Part shown: positions 1-8,010 of the stretch, in pieces
How the letters are laid out: each line of letters opens with the position of its first letter
Position numbering within the stretch: the first letter of the stretch is position 1
Assembly: GCA_002747015.1 (NCBI GenBank)
Contig: NVXI01000004.1
Span: forward strand, 60,488-83,089
Length of the DNA stretch: 22,602 nt
From: Zetaproteobacteria bacterium
GTDB taxonomy: Bacteria; Pseudomonadota; Alphaproteobacteria; Micavibrionales; Micavibrionaceae
Direction of reading: 5' to 3'
The notes under the pieces: model-generated
Told to the model about the DNA's origin: nothing
The model's database searches: none
What the model saw: the letters and a program-made list of their open reading frames with translations, nothing else
Position numbers and translations under genes: made by a program

Positions 1-1269
1 CCATATGACGGTATGCAGCAGCTTTGCGGGCTTGTGGTTGATGAAATGTTCCGCTGGCGCGATGATGGTTCTGCAAACGCGGAATCACGTCCATATTTAC
101 CCCGTTTAGAAATGGAAATTGACGCGGCGATTCAAAAACACAATGTACATTTACCATCTGATCCATTCTGGTGGGATATCGTTGATAAAATGTTTGAGCT
201 GGATCAAATTCACCTTGCAAATATGGCGCAACGCCACGCTGTGCCAACTCTTAATGATGCAATCACAGCCTCAAGACGGCCACAAATTCGTTCTCTTTTA
301 GAAGAGACATCCGTTGGTGTTAGTGCAGAAAGTGTCGTCGGCGCGTTTGAACGTATGGTCACATCCGCTATTCGCGAATACCCGATCCTATCTTCAGTAA
401 CACAATTTGATATTGCAGACACACGTTTATGTTCTCTCGATTTGATGGATGTTGCCCCACAAGGGGATGAAGCCGCAGACAGGCAAACGTCTATCATGTA
501 CATGTTGGGACGCCACGCATTGGTTCGCTCATGGTGGGTTAGTGCAGAAAGCCTGCAACATATCCCCGAAAAATACCAAGAACATCACGCTGCAAGACTG
601 CAAGACATTGGCGAAACACCCAAGCGACTGAACTTTGATGAATTCCATAGAACCAGCCGATCAAATGCTGTGCGTGCACAGGTTATTCGCGATGTTCGAG
701 AGGGACGTAAACGCGGCGTACAAATTGTTTTAACATCGCAGCTTATTGATGATTTTGACAAAGATATGGTCGATCTGGCCACCGGAATTTGGGTTTTAGG
801 AACCGCCATTTCTGATAAAGCCGTACAAAATGTTGTTGATCGCTTTGGCTTATCCAATACCGCTAAACATATTATGCGCTACAAGCTAACGGGGCCAAAA
901 TCAATTGGTGCACCTGCTTTGATTGTTATTGGATCAACATCCGGGCGTTATGAACAACATATCTACAATACTTTGGGGCCTATTGAACTTTGGGCTTTTT
1001 CGACCTCAGCGGAAGACGTTTCAATCAGAAACCGCCTATATTCTATTCTAGGGGCCGCACGTGCCAGACAAATGCTGGCATCAACATTCCCAGGCGGAAG
1101 TGCACGAACAGAAATTAGACGCCGCGTCCTCTCAAACAGCGAAAGCGGCGATTCAAGAAATGCAATGATTAGTGGTGTTATTGATGAAATCCTTAATGAA
1201 TTAGTGGAAGAAAGCAAACTCACTCAAGAAGCCGAAGACGGCAAACGTATTAATCTCCAATTAAGTTAA
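1..1269 (+). CDS. icmB: IcmB/DotO-like type IVB secretion ATPase (C-terminal part, 5' truncated by window)
   Basis: The frame is open from base 1, so the gene begins outside the window; about 422 codons are visible. IcmB/DotO is the VirB4-class ATPase of Dot/Icm (type IVB) secretion systems, related to TraU of IncI conjugation, and acts at the inner-membrane face to power substrate transfer or assembly. The visible part matches the C-terminal half as I know the family: a FDEFHRT segment (near base 640, the Walker-B-like region), a REGRKRGVQIVLTSQ stretch just after it, and the block GPIELWAFSTSAEDVSIRNR followed by a LYxxLGxxxAR pattern. The P-loop would lie upstream and cannot be checked. 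The next gene starts 7 bases after the stop, which suggests one transcript. A plasmid-type TraU homologue is the alternative; the subfamily needs the full protein. Confidence 0.85.
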   Translation, partial: PYDGMQQLCGLVVDEMFRWRDDGSANAESRPYLPRLEMEIDAAIQKHNVHLPSDPFWWDIVDKMFELDQIHLANMAQRHAVPTLNDAITASRRPQIRSLLEETSVGVSAESVVGAFERMVTSAIREYPILSSVTQFDIADTRLCSLDLMDVAPQGDEAADRQTSIMYMLGRHALVRSWWVSAESLQHIPEKYQEHHAARLQDIGETPKRLNFDEFHRTSRSNAVRAQVIRDVREGRKRGVQIVLTSQLIDDFDKDMVDLATGIWVLGTAISDKAVQNVVDRFGLSNTAKHIMRYKLTGPKSIGAPALIVIGSTSGRYEQHIYNTLGPIELWAFSTSAEDVSIRNRLYSILGAARARQMLASTFPGGSARTEIRRRVLSNSESGDSRNAMISGVIDEILNELVEESKLTQEAEDGKRINLQLS

Positions 1270-1276
1270 TGCCGAT

Positions 1277-1852
1277 ATGAGCGAAGAAACAGAAATATTA
1301 AAACAAACGATAATTGAGGAAGAAAAGCCAAAGGCTTCTCTTGCCAATAAACTCAAGGAACAAAAAAAAGCCAAAGGTAAAAAGAAAAGAAAAAGAATTA
1401 TCATTTGGAGTTTTATTCTACTCTTTGGCTACGCTTTTTGGTGGTTAAGTAAACCATTCAAAGCCACGGCCGAATACGGTATTTGTAAATCTTTTCTTGA
1501 GCTATATGTGCCCTACCCACACACCATATATGTCAGCGAAATTAAACCTCAAAGAGACGGTAGTTTAAAGCTTTGGTTTACGCATACTGGTGCTTTTGGC
1601 GAATATCGCATGGAATCATTCACATGCAGATTAGTGCCCAACCCTGAGACTGGTCTTATTGAACTTACCCAGTTAAAATTACATAAGGTGCAAATAGGTC
1701 CGGATCGTGTCAAACATTTGAATAGTGCGATGCCATATTTTGTAGAAAACCCACTTGTCTTAAACTGGCCAACCCAATTACCAGACAGCTTAAACGACCT
1801 ACATTTCGACTTTGACAAAGTTAGACGAATTATTATCAATCCAAACAAATAA
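1277..1852 (+). CDS. Single-pass membrane protein of unknown function next to icmB
   Basis: I do not recognise this 191-aa protein. It has a charged N-terminus with a strongly basic lysine/arginine run at about residues 24-40, then one hydrophobic segment at about residues 41-58 (IIIWSFILLFGYAFWWL). The remaining 130 residues are mixed-polarity and look like a folded periplasmic domain. The basic run before the membrane segment predicts the N-terminus inside and the C-terminus in the periplasm. No lipobox or enzyme motif is visible. The ATG follows the icmB-like stop by 7 bases, so co-transcription is likely. By position it could be a lineage-specific Dot/Icm component or a passenger; the sequence does not decide this. 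Confidence 0.75.
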   Translation: MSEETEILKQTIIEEEKPKASLANKLKEQKKAKGKKKRKRIIIWSFILLFGYAFWWLSKPFKATAEYGICKSFLELYVPYPHTIYVSEIKPQRDGSLKLWFTHTGAFGEYRMESFTCRLVPNPETGLIELTQLKLHKVQIGPDRVKHLNSAMPYFVENPLVLNWPTQLPDSLNDLHFDFDKVRRIIINPNK

Positions 1853-1869
1853 CATGAAAATTATACGCT

Positions 1870-2907
1870 ATGAAATATAAAACACTAGGGCGCACAGACC
1901 TTGATGTCAGTCTTATATGTCTAGGCACAATGACATGGGGGCGACAGAATACCGAGGCTGAAGGCCATGAGCAAATGGATTATGCGCTGGAGCAAGGGGT
2001 CAACTTCTTTGATACAGCCGAGCTATACGCCGTGCCTCCCAATCCTGATACATACGGTAAAACCGAGGCAATTATCGGCACATGGTTCAATAAAACAGGA
2101 AACCGCGATAAAGTTATTCTGGCCTCTAAAGTAGCCGGACCAGGCATGCAATGGATACGCGGCGGCGGTAACATGACCTCTGCCAGCATAAAAGCAGCCT
2201 TGGATGACAGCCTTAAACGCCTACAAACAGATTATATTGATCTGTACCAACTCCACTGGCCTAATCGTGGCGGCTATCATTTCTCTCAACATTGGGATTA
2301 CGCACCAAAATTCGATAAAAAACAAATCGAAGAAGACTTCATCAATGTTCTGGAGACACTGGAAACACTTGTTAAAGCCGGAAAAATCAGACATATCGGC
2401 CTATCAAATGAAACGGCATGGGGCGTTATGAAATGGCTTCGCCTATCCGAAGACAAAGCTCTGCCACGTATGGCCTCTATTCAAAACGAATACAGCCTCC
2501 TAAACCGTATGTTCGACACTGATTTACATGAAATTGCGATGGCAGAGGATTGTGGTTTGCTGGCGTGGTCGCCATTAGGCGGTGGCTTGCTTAGTGGCAA
2601 ATATCTTGATGGCGCGCGCCCAAAGGGCAGCCGTTGGGACATTGATGACAGATTTTTACAACGCGATACACAACACGCCAATAATGCGGTCAAAGCCTAT
2701 ATTGCACTGGCCGAGACGCATGGGCTTGATATCTGTCAAATGGCACTGGCCTTTGTCAATCAACAGCCATTCGTCACATCCAATATCATTGGTGCGACCA
2801 ACATGGCACAGCTTAAAAACAATATCGCTTCGATTGATCTGACACTTTCGCAAGAGGTACTGGCTGGTATCGCCAAGATTCATCGACAGTTCCCGATGGT
2901 ATATTAA
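1870..2907 (+). CDS. tas: Tas-like NADP-dependent aldo/keto reductase
   Basis: This 345-aa protein has the length and pattern of E. coli Tas, an (alpha/beta)8-barrel aldo/keto reductase that uses NADPH to reduce carbonyls; the physiological substrate of Tas is not firmly known. The N-terminus carries LGTMTWGRQN (residues 18-27). The four catalytic positions of the fold can be assigned: Asp48 in FDTAELY, Tyr53, Lys87 in ILASKVAG, and His129 in LYQLHWPN. The VPPNPDTYGKTE insertion after Tyr53 is typical of Tas rather than of short AKRs. A cofactor-binding C-terminal segment (SNIIGATNMAQLKNNI) is present. It starts 17 bases after the preceding stop. It has no evident functional link to the secretion gene upstream. 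Confidence 0.9.
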   Translation: MKYKTLGRTDLDVSLICLGTMTWGRQNTEAEGHEQMDYALEQGVNFFDTAELYAVPPNPDTYGKTEAIIGTWFNKTGNRDKVILASKVAGPGMQWIRGGGNMTSASIKAALDDSLKRLQTDYIDLYQLHWPNRGGYHFSQHWDYAPKFDKKQIEEDFINVLETLETLVKAGKIRHIGLSNETAWGVMKWLRLSEDKALPRMASIQNEYSLLNRMFDTDLHEIAMAEDCGLLAWSPLGGGLLSGKYLDGARPKGSRWDIDDRFLQRDTQHANNAVKAYIALAETHGLDICQMALAFVNQQPFVTSNIIGATNMAQLKNNIASIDLTLSQEVLAGIAKIHRQFPMVY

Positions 2908-2949
2908 CACTTGATATCGTAAACCCGATCATATTAAAGGATATAAAAT

Positions 2950-3894
2950 TTGAAAAAAATCGCCTTTGTTTCAGGATCGGACAGCAACTATTTTCCCTTA
3001 TTGGTGGAATGGATACATTGCCTGCGTAACCATCCCGATAACACACTCAAAAACTATGATATCTGTATCATGGATACAGGGATGAGCGATGAGCAACACG
3101 CCTATATCAAAACCGTTGCCGATAAAGTCATAAAACCAGATTGGCCGTGCGACCTACCGGCGCATCGCGTACGCGGACGGGAATATCTAAAATCTTGTGT
3201 ATGCCGTCCGTTTATCAATAAAATATTCGAAGGATATGACACTTATTTCTGGATGGACGCCGATACATGGATACAAAACTGGAACGCCATTGAAACATTT
3301 ATTAAGGGCGCGGAAAAAGATACCATTGTTCTCTCGGGGCAAATGGATCGCGCCTACCCCAAGGGCATGCGCGTGAAATGGATTGGTAGTTGGCCTTATA
3401 AAGCCCGCAGTTTTTATTTTTCAAACGCGCGCCGCGCCTTCGGCATTAAAATGGCAAAAGAAATATTCCCCTATCACGTTATTCTGGCCGGTGCTTTTTG
3501 CATGAATAAAGACGCGCCGCATTGGAATAAGTGGCAAGAGCTTATCTTGCAAGCTCTTAAGAAAGGCAAAGTTTTCACAGCTGAACAATTAACCCTGGGC
3601 ATCATGGTGCATCTGCATAAATACCCTGCGGAGATTCTGCCCGCTTATATGCATTGGCTTTGTGGATTTAAGCCACTTTGGGATGAGAAAAACAAAAAAT
3701 GGGTAGAGCCATATCTGCCGCATGAAGAGCTTGGCATATTGCATTTATCAGGCTTTGATGAAATGCGTGTCGACCGCAGCCAAACCACGGATTACAAAAC
3801 TCTGGACGGTGGTACCGTACATATGAATTACCGCTATATGGCTTTTGATGGGGAAAAGGCCTTGGAAAAAACAACTGATGAGGCCGCAGCTTAA
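2950..3894 (+). CDS. Putative GT-A-fold glycosyltransferase with DXD motif
   Basis: This 314-aa soluble protein begins at TTG, chosen because AAAGGA lies at 2936-2941 and the protein starts cleanly as MKKIAFVSGSDSNYF, a beta strand plus loop typical of a nucleotide-sugar fold. Residues 97-107 read YDTYFWMDADTW, the hydrophobic strand plus DXD-type motif that binds the metal and sugar nucleotide in GT-A glycosyltransferases such as family GT8. No signal peptide or membrane segment is seen. Donor and acceptor cannot be read from the sequence. The C-terminus ends in a charged tail. It converges with mltA, with only 10 bases between the two stops. Family assignment is inferred from the motif and overall pattern. 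Confidence 0.65.
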   Translation: MKKIAFVSGSDSNYFPLLVEWIHCLRNHPDNTLKNYDICIMDTGMSDEQHAYIKTVADKVIKPDWPCDLPAHRVRGREYLKSCVCRPFINKIFEGYDTYFWMDADTWIQNWNAIETFIKGAEKDTIVLSGQMDRAYPKGMRVKWIGSWPYKARSFYFSNARRAFGIKMAKEIFPYHVILAGAFCMNKDAPHWNKWQELILQALKKGKVFTAEQLTLGIMVHLHKYPAEILPAYMHWLCGFKPLWDEKNKKWVEPYLPHEELGILHLSGFDEMRVDRSQTTDYKTLDGGTVHMNYRYMAFDGEKALEKTTDEAAA

Positions 3895-3904
3895 ATGCCT
3901 CTTA

Positions 3905-5092
3905 TTATCTCTTAGGCAACAACACCCAATACCGGCCTGATGATATCATTTTACCGGCCATATCCTCTGCGATTGGGCCATAACCCCAAAACACATCACC
4001 ACGTACAGGCCCAGTAATCGCGCCGCCGGTATCTTGGGCGATCATAAGGCGGCGGATTGGGTTTGCCTCTTCTACTGGCTTCTCCAGATCCACCCAAATC
4101 GGCACGCCGTAACTCATCAATGTGCGATCAACTGCAAGGGATCGCCCACCCGTTAATGCCACACCTTCTGCACCCAGCGGACCATCGCCCATGATTTCAC
4201 GGAAAAACACATAGGACTTATTGCTGTTCATGATCTCATCCGCGCGGGTCGGGTTTTCTTCCAACCATACGCGGATCGTTTGCATCGATACATTTTCTTT
4301 GCTTAATGCGCCGATCTTAATCAGCTCTCGCCCAATTGCGTAATATGGATGGCCGTTTTGCCCCGCATAGCCAATGCGCATAACACTGCCGTCATCCATC
4401 TGCACAAGACCTGAGCCTTGGATTTGCACAAAGAACGCATCAACCGCATTATCAACCCATAACAACACCCCCTCATCATGCGGCCAATCCCCTGCAACAA
4501 TTTGTGCACGATTTTCATAGGGCTTTAAACGTCCATTTTTAACGCGCCCAGCGATACGATTGCCCTTTAATTCAGGGCGAAAATCACCCAACTGCACCAT
4601 CACCAAATCATCGGGACGTTTATGCAGGGGGATGGTGTATGGGGCTTTACGTGTGCGTGAGCCTTTCAAGGATGCTTCATAATATCCAGTGAATAAACCA
4701 ATCGGATTTTCATCGGCACTGACCTGATAGGGCGTAAAATTTGCCTCGAAAAAATCACGTAGAGCCGGCGAATCGGATGTAGATACTTGATCAAATGCCA
4801 AACAAGCGGCCTGCCAATCACCATAGGTTCCTGCCTGTTTTAAAACACCAAACGTCGTATCGGAGGCACGTTTTACAATACGCGCGCATGAGCGTTTAAA
4901 TGCAGGAATAAATGTTTGTAAATCATCTGCGCCCCATGCAGGCAGATCAGAAAACGTGCTTTGGGTTAATATCAATTTCGGTGGAGCAGGGAGCGGGGAA
5001 GGCGCAATCACCTCTGGTTCTTGAACAGGTTGTTGCTCTGCCTCATCGCAAGAGGCCAAAACAAACATCGCTAAAAAAAGAATAATCCGCAT
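3905..5092 (-). CDS. mltA: MltA, membrane-bound lytic murein transglycosylase A
   Basis: This 395-aa lipoprotein cleaves the MurNAc-GlcNAc bond of peptidoglycan, forming 1,6-anhydro ends. It has a short signal with lipobox LASC (Cys15). The MltA domain follows (IGLFTGYYEASLKGSRTRK region near residues 130-150), and the C-terminal 3D domain contains the catalytic aspartate in AQDTGGAITGPVRGDVFWGY (about 352-371), the motif named for its conserved Asp residues. Residue +2 after the lipid-modified Cys is Asp, which in enteric bacteria favours inner-membrane retention; whether that holds here is unknown. It lies downstream of timA in the same direction, 165 bases away, an alphaproteobacterial neighbourhood. 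Confidence 0.93.
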   Translation of the reverse strand: MRIILFLAMFVLASCDEAEQQPVQEPEVIAPSPLPAPPKLILTQSTFSDLPAWGADDLQTFIPAFKRSCARIVKRASDTTFGVLKQAGTYGDWQAACLAFDQVSTSDSPALRDFFEANFTPYQVSADENPIGLFTGYYEASLKGSRTRKAPYTIPLHKRPDDLVMVQLGDFRPELKGNRIAGRVKNGRLKPYENRAQIVAGDWPHDEGVLLWVDNAVDAFFVQIQGSGLVQMDDGSVMRIGYAGQNGHPYYAIGRELIKIGALSKENVSMQTIRVWLEENPTRADEIMNSNKSYVFFREIMGDGPLGAEGVALTGGRSLAVDRTLMSYGVPIWVDLEKPVEEANPIRRLMIAQDTGGAITGPVRGDVFWGYGPIAEDMAGKMISSGRYWVLLPKR

Positions 5093-5149
5093 GAGAAAAA
5101 TCTATCACGCACATATGCAGAGTTCTAGGAAGATCTGATAAATTTAAAT

Positions 5150-5240
5150 ATTTTGAGTCGAAAATGCTGTTTTTCGAGAACCGCATCGCAGAATACATTT
5201 GCGTATTTAAGAAGCGGAAGCGCAGAAATTCAGTGTTTGC
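5150..5240. repeat. Structured intergenic element between timA and mltA, possible dispersed repeat
   Basis: The gap between timA and mltA contains nested inverted repeats. CCGC (5181-5184) can pair with GCGG (5214-5217), and inside it AATAC (5192-5196) pairs with GTATT (5203-5207) around a 6-base loop. The surroundings are rich in short GC-containing words unlike the AT-rich bases beside them. A 37-codon open frame starting at 5164 has no ribosome binding site and runs into the timA 3' end, so I do not call it a gene. The pattern resembles short dispersed palindromic elements of alphaproteobacterial genomes; this is inference from one copy. Confidence 0.35.
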
Positions 5241-5257
5241 AGACCAAAAGATGAAGA

Positions 5258-5980
5258 TTAATGTGTATTCGGGATAATCTCGTTGTCACCATCACCATCG
5301 TCTCTGGTTTCAACAACCAACCAACGCGGATCACGCGATTTCAAATCACGTGAGAATGTCCAAACATCACGCATAAGCGTTGTTTTCTCAGGATGACCAT
5401 GAATAATATTACTGTTCTCATCCTTAATGACGGATGTCTCATCTGCCCAGAAACGTACTGTCACTAAAGCCACTTTTCTTTCAATGGAGGCCTCAACAAT
5501 TTCAGATTTCTTAATCGCATGGATCTCTGTTACAGCCGTTTCATTGGCCTTTTCACGTGCAGATATTGCACCATCAAATGCGTTATAAACCTCTGATCCC
5601 AAAAGATTTTTTAATGTGTCTCTATCACCATCGGCAAAGGATTCAACAATATAAACAAACGCATCTTGCGTTGCTTGCAAGAAAACATACACATCAAAAT
5701 CTCTATCCAATTTAGTAATCTCAATAAGGCCTTGCTCTGCCGCCTGTCCATCAATCGACATATTACCTTTTGAATTTTCTGCAAGCTCTTCAATCAAAGA
5801 TACTTTTTGATCCGCACCACTTGGCACTTCAGCACCGTGTATGCCAACAACATTGCCTTCTGAGTTTAAGTTCATAGGCGCAACTGTGCGATCATCGCTA
5901 TCACGTGTTCCTAAAATACTGCGCAGCCAGAAAACCAATCCAGCAGCGACCAAGGCGTAAACTATTAATTCTGCAGTCAC
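5258..5980 (-). CDS. timA: TimA, Tim44-domain adaptor-like protein
   Basis: This 240-aa protein belongs to the Tim44-domain family common in Alphaproteobacteria. One hydrophobic N-terminal segment (about residues 3-22, ending in FWLRSILGTR) is followed by a polar linker to about residue 80 and then a Tim44-like domain (FLQATQDAFVYIVESFADGD onward) with the typical WTFSRDLKSRDPRWLVVETR ending. The mitochondrial relative tethers the import motor; the bacterial protein is proposed to be a membrane-anchored adaptor. The start is GTG at 5980, preceded by AAGGGGA at good spacing. It is divergent from fxsA and upstream of mltA. Confidence 0.88.
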   Translation of the reverse strand: MTAELIVYALVAAGLVFWLRSILGTRDSDDRTVAPMNLNSEGNVVGIHGAEVPSGADQKVSLIEELAENSKGNMSIDGQAAEQGLIEITKLDRDFDVYVFLQATQDAFVYIVESFADGDRDTLKNLLGSEVYNAFDGAISAREKANETAVTEIHAIKKSEIVEASIERKVALVTVRFWADETSVIKDENSNIIHGHPEKTTLMRDVWTFSRDLKSRDPRWLVVETRDDGDGDNEIIPNTH

Positions 5981-6045
5981 GAGGTTCCCCTTAATTATTA
6001 ACTTTATATTCTATACAAACAAAAAACGGATTTTACCACAGTTTT

Positions 6046-6054
6046 TGATATGAT
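6046..6054 (+). promoter_or_regulatory. Extended -10 promoter for fxsA
   Basis: TGATATGAT is a TGn extension joined to a TATGAT -10 hexamer, predicting a start near 6061. No good -35 is seen at the right distance, as expected for extended -10 promoters. It lies in the 107-base divergent gap between timA and fxsA, 34 bases before the fxsA start. Confidence 0.45.
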
Positions 6055-6087
6055 ACACATAATGTTAAAGAAATATGGAGTTTCCTT

Positions 6088-6534
6088 GTGCCGTTTATCA
6101 TTATTTTTGTTTTGATCCCCCTATCCGAGATTATGGTTTTCATTAATGTCAGCAGTGAAATCGGTCTTGGCAGCGCATTATTAATCGCCCTTCTCACTGC
6201 CGTATTGGGTGGTTTCATTGTGAAATATCAAGGCATCAATACCATGATGACTGCACAGAAATCCTTACAAGCAGGCCATATCCCCTCTAAAGAGCTATTT
6301 GATGGACTATGCCTAGTTGCGGCGGGGGCGACGTTAATTACACCTGGGTTTATTACAGATGCGATTGGCTTTGCGCTGCTTGTCCCTGCTGTTCGGGATA
6401 TCTTACGGAAGAAGCTGGCCGCCAGCACTAAATTCGAAAGCATGCACTTTGATACCAACGATCATAGAACGCCTCAGGACCCCAATATTATTGAGGTAGA
6501 ATATGAAACCATAGAAGACGATGACAAGCCTTGA
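6088..6534 (+). CDS. fxsA: FxsA family inner-membrane protein
   Basis: This 148-aa protein matches FxsA, a small cytoplasmic-membrane protein first noted because its overproduction in E. coli relieves phage T7 exclusion by F plasmids. Several hydrophobic segments lie in the first 110 residues: PFIIIFVLIPLSEIMVFINV, then the LGSALLIALLTAVLGGFIVK stretch, then the AAGATLITPGFITDAIGFAL stretch. A polar acidic C-terminal tail follows. The conserved PLxE and TPGFITDxIG patterns are visible. The start is GTG at 6088 with ATGGAG at 6075-6080 as ribosome binding site. It precedes secB on the same strand. Confidence 0.9.
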   Translation: MPFIIIFVLIPLSEIMVFINVSSEIGLGSALLIALLTAVLGGFIVKYQGINTMMTAQKSLQAGHIPSKELFDGLCLVAAGATLITPGFITDAIGFALLVPAVRDILRKKLAASTKFESMHFDTNDHRTPQDPNIIEVEYETIEDDDKP

Positions 6535-6597
6535 GCTACGCCCCTGTTTCATGCTAATTAATACAAATATAAACATACTCATATATAAGGTAATTCC

Positions 6598-7107
6598 ATG
6601 AGCGATAAAAAAGAAGAACAATTGCAGACGACAGACCTGCCAATCACCATTCACACACAATATATTCGTGATATATCCTTTGAAAATCCGGATGCACCCG
6701 AGTCAATGCGTGCAGACTTAGGGATGCCGGAGATGAACGTTAATATCGGCATGGACGCACGCGCAATAACAGATGATAAAATCAAAAGCCTTTACGAGGT
6801 CGCATTGACGATTTCCGCAACAGCAAAGCGGGGCGACAAAACTGTATTCATCGCCGAAGTTATCTATGGCGTTACCATCTCTATTGATGATTCTGTGCCT
6901 GAAGATCAACATCACCCATTATTACTGATTGAGATTCCAAAGTTTTCATTCCCATTTGCACGCCAAATCCTTGCAACATTAACATCACAAGGCGGGTTTC
7001 CTCCGTTGCTGCTGACACCTGTTGATTTCCAGGCGCTTTACATGGAACGCTTTAAAGATGAAATTGCCGAGGCCAGAGAAGCTGCAAAGAAGAAAACAGT
7101 AAACTAG
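6598..7107 (+). CDS. secB: SecB protein-export chaperone
   Basis: This 169-aa protein is SecB, a tetrameric cytosolic chaperone that holds unfolded secretory proteins and hands them to SecA. It has the usual length and order: an N-terminal strand with IHTQYIRDISFENP (about residues 18-31), the central block MNVNIGMDAR, and the C-terminal region FPFARQILATLTSQGGFPPL followed by LLTPVDF, the most conserved part of the family. A charged alanine- and lysine-rich tail ends the protein. The ATG has AAGG about 7 bases upstream. The preceding 63 bases are AT-rich and may hold a promoter. Confidence 0.95.
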   Translation: MSDKKEEQLQTTDLPITIHTQYIRDISFENPDAPESMRADLGMPEMNVNIGMDARAITDDKIKSLYEVALTISATAKRGDKTVFIAEVIYGVTISIDDSVPEDQHHPLLLIEIPKFSFPFARQILATLTSQGGFPPLLLTPVDFQALYMERFKDEIAEAREAAKKKTVN

Positions 7108-7146
7108 GCTCATACCCTAAAAATAATGTGTTCGGATCGGAACCTT

Positions 7147-8010
7147 ATGGCAAAGAAACATCGTAAAAAATTCTTTATTCATCTGGTATCCGATGCGACC
7201 GGAACGACTTTACTTGGGCTATCCCGCGCAGTGCTTGCACAGTTCGAAGGGATAGACCCGAACCAAAAATTTTGGCCCTTGGTGCGTACAGAACGTCAGT
7301 TAGAGCGCGTTATCAAACGTATCTCCGATAATCCTGGCCCGGTTATCTTTACCTTCGTTAATAAAAAGATGCGTCTGCGCCTGCAAGAACGTTGTGATGA
7401 GCTAGGTGTGCCTTGCGTTGCGGTACTTGATCCGATCATTCGCAGCCTCTCTACCTATCTTGGTGTCCACGCACAGGGCGTTCCAGGATTACAGCACACA
7501 ATGGATGATGCCTATTTCAAACGCATCGCCGCAATTGATTTTGCCATGCAGTTTGATGATGGAAAATCACTGGATGGTATTAAAAAGGCCGATGTCGTTC
7601 TGGTGGGTGTCTCGCGAACATCAAAAACACCAACCAGTATTTTCCTTGCGCGGCGCGGGATTAAGGCGGCAAATATACCGCTTGTCCCCGGTGTTGAGGT
7701 TCCAGATACGTTTTTAACGCTAGACAGGCCACTCTATATCGGTCTAAACGCCTCACCCGCACGGTTAAAACAATTGCGCCAGACACGCCTACGCACCGAT
7801 AAAAATGAGGCCGCTGCCTTCGCCGAAAACGCCTATCTTGATGAAGATGAAATCGAAACAGAAGTGCGCAAAGCGCGGCGCCTGTTCACCGATCATGGCT
7901 GGCCTGTGATTGATGTGACCAAACGATCAATTGAGGAAACATCAGCAGAAATTATGGCACTCCTCCAGAGTAAAAAGGAGAAAGAGGCAAAGCAAAGAAA
8001 TGACAAGTAA
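7147..8010 (+). CDS. ppsR: PpsR, pyruvate phosphate dikinase / PEP synthase regulatory protein
   Basis: This bifunctional regulator (formerly DUF299) phosphorylates and dephosphorylates PEP synthase or pyruvate phosphate dikinase, using ADP-dependent kinase and Pi-dependent phosphorylase activities, and so controls gluconeogenic PEP formation. The signature HLVSDATGTT opens the protein and the P-loop-like GVSRTSKTPTS lies at about residues 154-164 (numbering from the start chosen). An in-frame ATG at 7126 would add seven residues; I prefer 7147 because family members begin close to the HLVSDATGTT strand. The C-terminal helix overlaps the start of maf by 11 bases, showing translational coupling. 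Confidence 0.93.
   Translation: MAKKHRKKFFIHLVSDATGTTLLGLSRAVLAQFEGIDPNQKFWPLVRTERQLERVIKRISDNPGPVIFTFVNKKMRLRLQERCDELGVPCVAVLDPIIRSLSTYLGVHAQGVPGLQHTMDDAYFKRIAAIDFAMQFDDGKSLDGIKKADVVLVGVSRTSKTPTSIFLARRGIKAANIPLVPGVEVPDTFLTLDRPLYIGLNASPARLKQLRQTRLRTDKNEAAAFAENAYLDEDEIETEVRKARRLFTDHGWPVIDVTKRSIEETSAEIMALLQSKKEKEAKQRNDK

Noticed and set aside
3896..3918. Small hairpin TGCCT...AGGCA at the convergent ends of the glycosyltransferase-like gene and mltA.
   Set aside because: Only 5 bp with a long loop and no T-run; it also overlaps coding sequence, so I do not call a terminator.
5164..5277. 37-codon open frame in the timA-mltA gap.
   Set aside because: No ribosome site, overlap with the timA 3' end, and the bases are better explained by palindromic structure.
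7126..7146. Upstream ATG for ppsR at 7126.
   Set aside because: It adds seven residues with no family match and has only a weak ribosome site; it cannot be fully excluded.
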